Origin: Lysobacterales bacterium
Lineage (GTDB): Bacteria > Pseudomonadota > Gammaproteobacteria > Xanthomonadales > Rhodanobacteraceae
NCBI GenBank assembly: GCA_017305055.1
Contig: JAFKMZ010000035.1
Span: forward strand, 1-33,552
Length of the DNA: 33,552 nt
Direction of reading: 5' to 3'
The position numbers and the translations under genes are program-made. Positions 22,944 through 33,552 of the stretch are shown one piece after another. The stretch's first letter is position 1. Each line of letters begins with the position of its first letter. The notes beneath the pieces are model-generated. The model was not told the DNA's origin, ran no database searches, and worked only from the letters and a program-made list of their open reading frames with translations.

Positions 22944-24319
22944 TCCGCCCCTCGCTCAACCGGCGTCTGGTGCTGCGGCTGGTGGCCGGCATCGTGCTGG
23001 TATGGTGTGCTGCGGCCGGCTGGCTGGCCTGGCGCAGCCTGCACGAGGTCGACGAGATCTTCGACCAGATGCTGGTGCGCACCGCCGCCAGCGTGTTCGC
23101 GGTGATACCGGACGATGCGAGCCGCATCGGCGCCGTGCACCTGCCGGACCGGAAGCTGGTCGGTTCGGACGCTACCGCCCAGCGGCCGGCCATCGTGCTG
23201 CGCGACGCCCGCGGCGAGCAACTGGTCGAAAGCGCCGAGCTGCCGGCGCTGCGCTTCGATCCGGGCGACGCCCACTTCCACACGATCACCCACGACGGGC
23301 GGCGCTGGCGGGTATTCCAGCGCTGGGATGCGCGGCACCAGTACTGGATCCAGGTGGGCGCGCCGCTGGACGAGCGCGACGAACTGCTGCGCAAGCTGCT
23401 GGCGCCGGCTCTGCTGGCCTTGCTGGCGCTGCTGGTGCTGGTGCCACCGACGGTATTCGCCGGCCTGCGCAGCGGCTTGAGGCCGTTGCGACGCTTGACC
23501 CGGAGCCTGTCCGCCGGCGCCAACCTGACGTTCGGCTCACTTACGGACGAGCGGGTGCCGGTCGAGCTGGCGCCGTTCACCGAGGCGATCGACAAGCTGG
23601 TCGACCGGCTGCGGCTCAGCCTGGAGCACGAGCGCCGCTTCACCGCCGACGCGTCCCACGAACTGCGCCACCCGCTGGCGGCGCTGCGGCTGGAGCTGGA
23701 CCTCGCCGGGCGCGGCGACGATGCGGCCGCCCGCGCCGCGCACCTGCAGCGCGCGCAGGAGGCGCTGGACCGCATGCAGCGGCTGGTGACCCAGCTGTTG
23801 CTGCTGGCGCGGGTCGAGAAACTGGCCGAGCTGGACGATGCCGGCCCGTTGCGCCTGGCCAGCGTGGCCGAAGCCGCCTTGCGCGATGCCAGCGAACGTG
23901 CGGCGGTGCGCGGCATCGAGCTGTCGCTGGACCACGACGGCAACGACTTCGTTCTGGGCAGCCGCGGCCTGCTCGGCATCCTGCTGCAGAACCTGCTCGA
24001 CAACGCCTTGCGCCATGCGCCCGACCACGGCCGGGTGAATGTGCGCGTCGGTGGCCATGACGAACAGGTGGTGCTCACGGTGGATGACAACGGCGCGGGC
24101 TTCACGGCGACCGATACGGCGCGGCTGGGCGAGCGCTTCCACCGTCCCGAAGGCAGTGTGGGCGAGGGCAGCGGGCTGGGCCTGTCGATCGCGCGGGCAA
24201 TCGCCCGGCTGCACCACGGCGAGCTGACGTTCGGCCGTTCCGCGCTGGGCGGCGCGCGGGTCGCCTTGAGCTTACCGCGCGTCGCGGGCACGGCGCCGCA
24301 TGTCCCCGGCTATGTGTGA
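22940..24319 (+). CDS. Two-component sensor histidine kinase with HELRHP H-box
   Basis: Inner-membrane kinase of 459 residues, GTG start within the regulator's stop. TM1 about 9-31, periplasmic region about 32-152, TM2 about 153-175, HAMP-like linker, then HisKA with H240 in DASHELRHPLAALR. HATPase_c: N351/N355 (QNLLDNALRHAP), G1 box VDDNGAGF (381-388), G2 box GEGSGLGLSIARA. The residue four places after the histidine is His (244) instead of the usual Thr. In HisKA kinases that Thr/Asn supports phosphatase action on the regulator, so this kinase may be a weaker phosphatase. It pairs with the regulator just upstream and likely reports on the envelope or redox state served by the PepSY and cytochrome genes. 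Confidence 0.93.
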   Translation: MIRPSLNRRLVLRLVAGIVLVWCAAAGWLAWRSLHEVDEIFDQMLVRTAASVFAVIPDDASRIGAVHLPDRKLVGSDATAQRPAIVLRDARGEQLVESAELPALRFDPGDAHFHTITHDGRRWRVFQRWDARHQYWIQVGAPLDERDELLRKLLAPALLALLALLVLVPPTVFAGLRSGLRPLRRLTRSLSAGANLTFGSLTDERVPVELAPFTEAIDKLVDRLRLSLEHERRFTADASHELRHPLAALRLELDLAGRGDDAAARAAHLQRAQEALDRMQRLVTQLLLLARVEKLAELDDAGPLRLASVAEAALRDASERAAVRGIELSLDHDGNDFVLGSRGLLGILLQNLLDNALRHAPDHGRVNVRVGGHDEQVVLTVDDNGAGFTATDTARLGERFHRPEGSVGEGSGLGLSIARAIARLHHGELTFGRSALGGARVALSLPRVAGTAPHVPGYV

Positions 24320-24342
24320 CGCCTGGCGCCGCCGTGGGCAGT

Positions 24343-24468
24343 TCAGGGCTGGTCGTGAAAGTGTTCGCGGAACGGCTTGCCGAATCGCTGGTGGCAGCCC
24401 ATGCAGGCACCCTGCACGTTGGCGAACGCCGTGCTCGCCGCGACACCGTCCTGCCGTTGCGCGGCCAT
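24343..24468 (-). pseudogene. Remnant of a cytochrome c'-like gene (C-terminal haem segment)
   Basis: An open frame of 41 codons from ATG 24468 to TGA 24343 encodes AFANVQGACMGCHQRFGKPF near its end. It has a C-x-x-C-H haem motif followed by a basic residue, Phe and a short tail, exactly as at the C-terminus of cytochrome c'/c-556 proteins (about 130 residues when whole). No signal peptide or four-helix body is present, and the upstream sequence is the end of an ABC permease in another frame. It is best read as the leftover 3' end of a lost gene. Its place beside a cytochrome b561/PepSY operon is telling, since c' and b561 genes often travel together. Confidence 0.6.
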
Positions 24469-24481
24469 GGCCAAAGGGCGG

Positions 24482-25597
24482 TCACTGCAGGCGACTGCGC
24501 ACCAACGCCGTGGCCAGGGTCAGCGTGACCAGCGCGATGACCGCCAGCGGCCAGAGGTTGGCGAGGATGTCCGCCGCCGGCATCGCCTTGAGAAAGGTGC
24601 CTTCGACGACGACCAGGAAGTGGGTGAGCGGGATCGCCTGTGCCATCCACTGCAGCGCCACCGGCATGTTTTCCACCGGCGTGGCGAAGCCGGACATCAG
24701 CACCGCCGGCACGCCGATGGCGAAGGCGCCCAGGATGGCCTGCTGTTGCGTCGCGCTGACGGCGGAGATCATCAGGCCGATGCCGACCACCGACAGGATG
24801 AACAGCACCAGGCTCGCCAGCAGCAGGCCGAACGAGCCGGTGAACGGGATGTTGAACAGGAACACGCCCGCGCCGATCATGAACAAGCCCAGCAAGGTGC
24901 CGATCGCCAGTGCTGGCAGTGACTTGGAAATGATGATTTCCGGGGTCGAGGTGGGCGACACCAGCAACTGGTCGAAGGTGCCCAGTTCGCGCTCCCGTGC
25001 GATCGACAGCGAGGTGATGAGCAGGGCGCTGAACAGCGCCAGGATGCCGGTCAGTCCGGGCACGATGAACCAGCGGTAGACCAGGTTCGGATTGAACCAG
25101 TGGCGCACGACCACCGGCGCGGGTGCCTGCGCGTCGGGCACGAGTCCGGCGCCGATCCCGGCCGCGATGGTGGACAGGTAGGCGACGGTGATCTGGCCGG
25201 CGTTGCTGCGCCGGCCATCGACCAGCACCTGCGCATGGCCGCCGCCGGTGGCGACCGCGCGCGAGAAATCCACCGGAATGGCGAGCGCGGCAATCACCTC
25301 GCCCCGGTCGATCAGCTCGTGCAGGCGCCGCGGGCTGTCCACGTGCCGCACGTGGCTGATGAAGCGGGCGCCGTCCAGGCGCTGCAGCAGTTCGTGCGAC
25401 CAGCGGCCGGTGTCCTGGTTGTACACGGCAACGTCGACGTTGCGCACTTCCAGCGTGGCGGCAAACGCGAACACCAGCAGCTGCAGGATTGGCGGCACGA
25501 ATACCAGCATGCGGCTGCGCGGGTCGCGCAGGACGCTGAGGACCTCCTTGACGAACTGCGCGCGCAGGCGGGTGAAGCTGAGCATGGCGTGGGACAC
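24482..25597 (-). CDS. ABC-2 type exporter permease (YbhR-like)
   Basis: Membrane protein of 371 residues: an N-terminal TM (about 28-47; MLVFVPPILQLLVFAFAATLEV), a large periplasmic domain (about 48-175), then five C-terminal TMs with VPGLTGILALFSALLITSLSIARERELGTFDQLLVSP. This is the ABC2_membrane_3 layout of YbhR/YhhJ. The GTG start at 25597 has GGAG 6 bp upstream, overlapping the end of the preceding permease gene; an ATG at 25585 is possible. It is the last gene of the exporter operon. It pairs with the next permease upstream to form the membrane part of a heterodimeric exporter. Confidence 0.92.
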   Translation of the reverse strand: MSHAMLSFTRLRAQFVKEVLSVLRDPRSRMLVFVPPILQLLVFAFAATLEVRNVDVAVYNQDTGRWSHELLQRLDGARFISHVRHVDSPRRLHELIDRGEVIAALAIPVDFSRAVATGGGHAQVLVDGRRSNAGQITVAYLSTIAAGIGAGLVPDAQAPAPVVVRHWFNPNLVYRWFIVPGLTGILALFSALLITSLSIARERELGTFDQLLVSPTSTPEIIISKSLPALAIGTLLGLFMIGAGVFLFNIPFTGSFGLLLASLVLFILSVVGIGLMISAVSATQQQAILGAFAIGVPAVLMSGFATPVENMPVALQWMAQAIPLTHFLVVVEGTFLKAMPAADILANLWPLAVIALVTLTLATALVRSRLQ

Positions 25598-25600
25598 GGT

Positions 25601-26766
25601 CTACTCCAGGTTCTTGCGCGTGGCGCGCTTGGCCAGCAGGAAGAACACCGCCCCGATGGCCAGCATCGCCAGCACGTTGGGGATGAATGCCGCCCGGATG
25701 TCCCCGGCCAGGAACACCGTCTTGAGCGAGTCGACGAAGTAGCGCGCCGGGATCGCCCAGGTGATGGCGCGGATCGGCGCCGGCATGGCGTCGATCTCGT
25801 ACAGGAAGCCCGACAGCATGAACGCCGGCAGGAAGCCGGAGAACAGCGCGATCTGCGCCGCCAGGAACTGGTTGCGCGCCAGCGAGGAGATCAGCAGGCC
25901 CTGGCCCAGCGCCGGCACCATGAATACCGCCGACAGCAGCAGCAGTGCCACCAGCGAGCCGCGTAGCGGCACGTCGAAAACGAACACCGCCAGCGCCGCC
26001 GCGCCCAGCGTCGAGAGCATGCCGAGCGCGAAGTAGGGCAGCAGCTTGCCGACCAGGATCTCGGCCACCGAGGCGGGCGTGGACAGCACCGCCTCCATGG
26101 TGCCGCGCTCCCATTCGCGCGCCACCACCAGGGCGGTGAGCATGGTGCCGATGATGGTCATGACGATGGCGATGGCGCCGGGGATGAGCGCGCGGCGACT
26201 CTCCAGCTCGGGGTTGAACCAGTAGCGCGGCTCCAGCGTCACGGCCTGCGTCGGTGTGGCGACGCCGAGCCCGGCGCGCCAGCCCTGCACCACGCCGCGG
26301 GCGTAGTTCTCGACGTAATTGGCGGTGTTGGGGTAGGAGCCGTCGGTGACAATCTGCACCAGCGGCACACTGCCGCGCCTGGCCAGGCGCTGCTCGAAGT
26401 CCTGTGGAATGACGACGTAGCCGCGCAGCGCGCCGGAGACGAGCCGGTCGGCGACTTCGCGGCGGTCATGGGCGAAGTGTGCATCCAGGAAGCGCGTGCC
26501 CGCGAAGGCCGCGGCCAGGGACTGCGCCGACGCGCCGGGTGATTCCAGCACCACGCCGATGCGGACGTGTTTGGCATCCAGCGACACCGCATAGGCGAAC
26601 AGCAACAGCAGCACCACCGGCAGCACGAACGCGATCAGCAGCGTCGAGGGATCGCGCAAGGCCTGGTGGCTTTCCTTGACGACCAGGGCCAGCAGGCGTC
26701 GCCGGTCGAAACGGCGTACGTCGGCCGGCATCGTGTGGTCTCCGTCGCGGCGCTTGGCGGCGGCGT

Positions 26767-26770
<4 letters not shown>
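25601..26770 (-). CDS. ABC-2 type exporter permease (YbhS-like)
   Basis: Membrane protein of 389 residues with the same plan as its partner: an N-terminal TM (about 44-65; LLIAFVLPVVLLLLFAYAVSL), a periplasmic domain (about 66-200), then a TM bundle including IPGAIAIVMTIIGTMLTALVVAREWERGTMEAVLSTP. Its start overlaps the ATPase gene by 4 bp (ATGA) and its stop is 3 bp from the next permease start, so the three are tightly coupled. Likely forms a heterodimer with the downstream permease. YbhFSR in Escherichia coli has been linked to drug and cation export; the substrate here is unknown. Confidence 0.92.
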
Positions 26771-28539
<1,769 letters not shown>

Positions 28540-28541
28540 CT

Positions 28542-29576
28542 TCAGTGCCCGCGCGCGGGTTGACCGGCCACGCCGGTGGTATCGACGTCGATCGTCACCG
28601 GCATGCCCTGGCGCAGGCCCTCGTCGGCATCGGACACCACCACGCGCAGGCGGTAGACCAGGTCGGTGCGCAGGTCGGTGGTTTCCACCGTCTTCGGCGT
28701 GAACTCGGCGCGCGGCGAGATGAAGCCGATCTGGCCGTGGTAGACGGTGTCCGATGAATCGGTGCGCACGCGCACCTTGGTACCCGGCGCGATGCGGCCC
28801 AGGTCGGACTCGCCGACATACGCCCGCAGGTAGACCGGGTCGCGCAGGCTCAGGCTGTACACCGGCGTGCTGCTCGCCACCATGCTGCCCGGTTCGCGCA
28901 CGCGGGCGATCACGATGCCGTTGCTGGGGGCGGTCAGGGTCGCGTCCGCCAGTGCGGTGCGTGCCTGGGCCAGGGTGGCGGTGGCCGCGGCAACGCGCGC
29001 CTTGCCCGCGGCGATGTCCTCGCTGCGGAAACCGGCGCTGGCCAGCGACAGCGATGCGTTGGCCGCGGCCAGGTTGGCGGCGGACTGGTCGCGTGCGGCA
29101 CGTGCGGCATCCGCGGAGTGCTGGCTGCTGGCACCCGATTTGAGCAAGATGTCCTGGCGCTTGAAGTTGCGTTCGGCCTCGGTGGCGGCCGCCTGCACCT
29201 GGCGCACCTGCTCGCGCGCCTGGGCGATTTCCTGCGGGCGATTGCCGCGCTGCAGCTTCTCCAGCTGTGCCTGTGCCGCCTGCAGCTCAGCTTCGGCCGC
29301 CGCCAGCTTTTCGCGGTAAGGCGTGGCGTCGAGCTGTGCCATGACCGCGCCGGTAGTGACGGCGTCGCCTTCGTCGAACGCCATGCTGGCCAGGCGGCCA
29401 GGCTGGCGAAAAGCCAGCTCCACCTCGCGGATGTCCACGTTGCCGTACAGCAGCAGGGCATCCTGGTTGCCGTGGTCGCGCAACAGCCAGGATGCCAGCG
29501 CGCCGCCCATGAGAATCACGGCGGCGGCGATCACGATCCGGCGGGTCTTTCCAGTGGGGAGGCTCGGGATTCTCAT
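28542..29576 (-). CDS. HlyD/YbhG-family membrane fusion protein
   Basis: Periplasmic adaptor of 344 residues. It is anchored by one N-terminal TM (about 13-31; RIVIAAAVILMGGALASWLL), followed by a barrel/lipoyl start (GNVDIREVELAFRQPGRLASM), a long Ala/Gln-rich coiled coil (about 80-205), the second lipoyl half (TLTAPSNGIVIARVREPGSMV) and a C-terminal beta domain. The ATG at 29576 fits the TM start; an in-frame ATG at 29747 would add 57 residues without features. It is the first structural gene of the exporter operon, 118 bp after the TetR gene. It would connect the ABC pump to an outer-membrane channel encoded elsewhere. Confidence 0.92.
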   Translation of the reverse strand: MRIPSLPTGKTRRIVIAAAVILMGGALASWLLRDHGNQDALLLYGNVDIREVELAFRQPGRLASMAFDEGDAVTTGAVMAQLDATPYREKLAAAEAELQAAQAQLEKLQRGNRPQEIAQAREQVRQVQAAATEAERNFKRQDILLKSGASSQHSADAARAARDQSAANLAAANASLSLASAGFRSEDIAAGKARVAAATATLAQARTALADATLTAPSNGIVIARVREPGSMVASSTPVYSLSLRDPVYLRAYVGESDLGRIAPGTKVRVRTDSSDTVYHGQIGFISPRAEFTPKTVETTDLRTDLVYRLRVVVSDADEGLRQGMPVTIDVDTTGVAGQPARGH

Positions 29577-29694
29577 CGGTTGGTTTCCGCGTGGAAGAGG
29601 CGTCTGGTGCGCGTGGCAGATGGACGCGGGGTGATGGCGACGGCCGCTACCGCAACCGAGCAGGCGGCTTGGCGAGCGCAGGAAGGAATGCGCT

Positions 29695-30303
29695 TCATGG
29701 GGTGCGCGCGATGCCGCGGCGGTAGATCGCGAAGGCGCCAGGGGCATCCTTGCGCATGCGCCGCGTGTCGCCGGCCAGCATGGCCTGCATCACCAGGCCC
29801 TGGACGCTGCCGATGAACAGCGTGGCCGCCGCGGCCGGGTCCAGACGGGGGTCCAGTTCACCGGCGGCCTTGCCGTCCTCGATCAACGCGCGCAGGCGCT
29901 CGCCGTAGCGGCGGATCAGCGTCTGCGCCATGCGCTTGGCGGCGCTGTCCTCGGCGCGCTGCAGTTCGCCGAACAGCATGCGCGGCACCCCGGCGTGCTC
30001 GGCGACGAAGGCGATGTGCGTCATGAACATCGCCTCCAGCGCGGCCAGCGGGCTGGTGGCACCGCGCGCGGCGCGCTCGACCCGCGCCAGCAGGTGGTCG
30101 GCCACCCATTCCATCACCGCCTGCCAGATCGCGTCCTTGTTCGGGAAGTGGCGGAACAGGGCGCCCTGGGTCAGCTTCATCGAGGTGGCGATCGCCGCGG
30201 TGGTGATCTCGCTGGGGTTCTGTTCGGCCGCCAGCTTGATGACCGCCTCAATCGTGACGGCGCGGCGTTCGTCCGCCGGCAGGTACTTGCGTTTGGTATC
30301 CAT
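29695..30303 (-). CDS. TetR-family repressor of the ABC exporter (CecR-like position)
   Basis: Protein of 202 residues. The N-terminal HTH (about 14-58) includes ITTAAIATSMKLTQGALFRHFPNKDAIW, a classic TetR DNA-binding segment. The C-terminal ligand domain is alpha-helical. It heads the ABC exporter operon, the place held by cecR (ybiH) before ybhGFSR in Escherichia coli. The ATG at 30303 is chosen because the HTH follows in register; longer frames run through the promoter. A palindromic operator at 30322-30343 overlaps its own promoter, so it very likely represses itself and the operon until a ligand binds. Confidence 0.92.
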   Translation of the reverse strand: MDTKRKYLPADERRAVTIEAVIKLAAEQNPSEITTAAIATSMKLTQGALFRHFPNKDAIWQAVMEWVADHLLARVERAARGATSPLAALEAMFMTHIAFVAEHAGVPRMLFGELQRAEDSAAKRMAQTLIRRYGERLRALIEDGKAAGELDPRLDPAAAATLFIGSVQGLVMQAMLAGDTRRMRKDAPGAFAIYRRGIARTP

Positions 30304-30321
30304 CGTGATGACCGATAGAAG

Positions 30322-30365
30322 TAAGTAAGTAGTTACTATCTTATTTGGACGAAGGCCATTGTCAA
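30322..30365 (-). promoter_or_regulatory. Promoter with overlapping TetR-type operator
   Basis: On the minus strand a consensus -35 TTGACA (30365-30360) is followed after 16 bp by TAAGAT (30343-30338) as -10. Overlapping the -10 is a 22-bp dyad, TAAG-N2-AGTA-N2-TACT-N2-CTTA (30322-30343), in which every specified base is symmetric. It ends 19 bp before the TetR ATG. A repressor bound here would block the -10 directly. Length and symmetry fit a TetR dimer or pair of dimers. Confidence 0.8.
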
Positions 30366-30513
30366 CCACGCCGTCGGCGGTCTCGACATGGAGGACGACG
30401 GGCTGGCCCATGCGCCCGTGGCGCACAGGAAGCCGGGCGGCCTCAGCGGCCATCGAGCGAGCAGGACGCCGACCGGCGTCTGCGCAACCGCTCCAGTGCA
30501 CCGCTGTCGGGTG

Positions 30514-33024
<2,511 letters not shown>

Positions 33025-33243
33025 GTCCGGATCCCAGGCGCCTGTCGTGCCCGCGTCCGGGATTCGGCGCGAGGTACCAGAGTGCCGCCACGGCCAATGG
33101 TAGCTACCGGCCCTGTTGGTGCAACACCACCCGGCGCGGCGCCGACACGGTCGTGAGGCCAAACAGTCTTTGCCCAGGGGTGGATCTGAGTGCGCGTGCT
33201 GGACTGGTTGCTGCCTCTTCGGACTCTGGTCGCCACAGCACGC
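33025..33243. other. Non-coding gap between P-type ATPase and pseudopilin gene
   Basis: A 219-bp region on the leftward side of the pseudopilin stop. It must carry the P-type ATPase promoter if that gene is transcribed alone. The only structure seen is a short GC palindrome (GGCGCGGCGCC, about 33135-33145). No clear promoter hexamers or terminator stem with T-run were found. Confidence 0.4.
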
Positions 33244-33552
33244 TCAAGGTGCGGCTACGCAACTGGCAGTTTGCGCGGCGGTGGCCGGGGCGCCGCGCAT
33301 GCGGCCGGAATTGGATACCACGATGCTGAGTGCCTGGTTGCCGCCGGCCTGCTGGCAGATCAGCAGGGTGAGGTTGCTGCCGCCGGCCGAGCCGTCCGGC
33401 TGGTAGCGCACGATCTGGCGCCCGACGCTGCTGCGGATGTGCAATTGCTTGCCGTGCCCGACGCCGGTGTAGCGGGCACGCCCTTCCGGCTGGTTGTCGT
33501 TGTCGGCATCCAGCCCGATCACCCAGCCATGCTCCCATTGCGTGGTGGCGGC
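33244..33552 (-). CDS. Type IV pilus/secretion pseudopilin FimT/GspH, C-terminal part (5' end outside window)
   Basis: The last 103 codons of a gene that begins beyond the right edge. The visible part shows QWEHGWVIGLDADNDNQ, matching the W-x-x-GW-(I/V)-x-x-D-x-N stretch of FimT/GspH minor pseudopilins. It then has the closing strands GRQIVRYQPDGSAGG and ALSIVVSNSGRMR, and a C-terminal cysteine pair (LLICQQ and TASCV) likely to form a disulfide. Minor pseudopilins start pilus assembly or, for FimT-like proteins, help DNA uptake. The prepilin signal and N-terminal helix are off the window. A GTG at 33522 could look like a start but falls inside the conserved stretch, so it is not one. Confidence 0.82.
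   Translation of the reverse strand, partial: AATTQWEHGWVIGLDADNDNQPEGRARYTGVGHGKQLHIRSSVGRQIVRYQPDGSAGGSNLTLLICQQAGGNQALSIVVSNSGRMRGAPATAAQTASCVAAP

Overview
The window is GC-rich (roughly two thirds G+C), densely coded, and carries only fragments at its two edges. Gene content suggests a gammaproteobacterium of the Xanthomonadales, most likely Rhodanobacteraceae (Rhodanobacter/Dyella type). The hints are a FimT/GspH pseudopilin, a GGGGTCAGAGTGG-type REP-like inverted repeat, a BigR sulfide operon and a nitric oxide reductase. This placement is inference; no rRNA or other phylogenetic marker is present.

Layout. (1) 1-2550, minus strand: start of a CzcB/CusB-like RND adaptor, preceded by a response regulator and histidine kinase (metal-type two-component system). 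(2) 2770-6380, plus strand: a large acyl-CoA-ligase/GNAT fusion (PatZ/YfiQ type) and a tandem universal stress protein. (3) 6429-6502: REP-like hairpin between convergent genes. (4) 6612-8695, minus strand: BigR-type repressor, persulfide-dioxygenase-like MBL protein and TauE/SafE exporter. (5) 8894-15699, plus strand, divergent from BigR: sulfide:quinone oxidoreductase, DUF2892, DUF302, an RND lipoprotein adaptor, an RND permease and an OsmC protein, probably one operon. (6) 15808-18760, minus strand: a three-gene nitric oxide reductase operon with unusual subunits. (7) 19089-19685: stand-alone HD-GYP protein; 19735-21126, minus strand: beta-CASP MBL protein. (8) 21370-24319, plus strand: PepSY protein, cytochrome b561, response regulator, kinase; then a remnant of a cytochrome c'-like gene on the minus strand. 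(9) 24482-30303, minus strand: TetR regulator with a YbhG/YbhF/YbhS/YbhR-like ABC exporter. (10) 30514-33024, minus strand: P-type cation ATPase; 33244-33552: fragment of a pseudopilin gene.

How the parts may work together. Regions 4-6 look like a sulfide/NO respiration island. Sulfide is sensed by a cysteine-pair ArsR repressor, oxidised to quinone by SQR, and its persulfide and sulfite products are handled by the dioxygenase, OsmC and TauE proteins. An RND pump is placed in the same operon. Three transcription units (stress protein, SQR operon, NOR operon) each have an Fnr/Anr/Dnr-like dyad exactly 32 bp (centre to centre) from a plausible -10 element, the geometry of class II activation. 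This points to joint induction under low oxygen or NO. The most novel-looking items are the SQR-RND pump operon and the NOR, which has a fused two-haem NorC, a C-terminally extended NorB and a small third membrane subunit.
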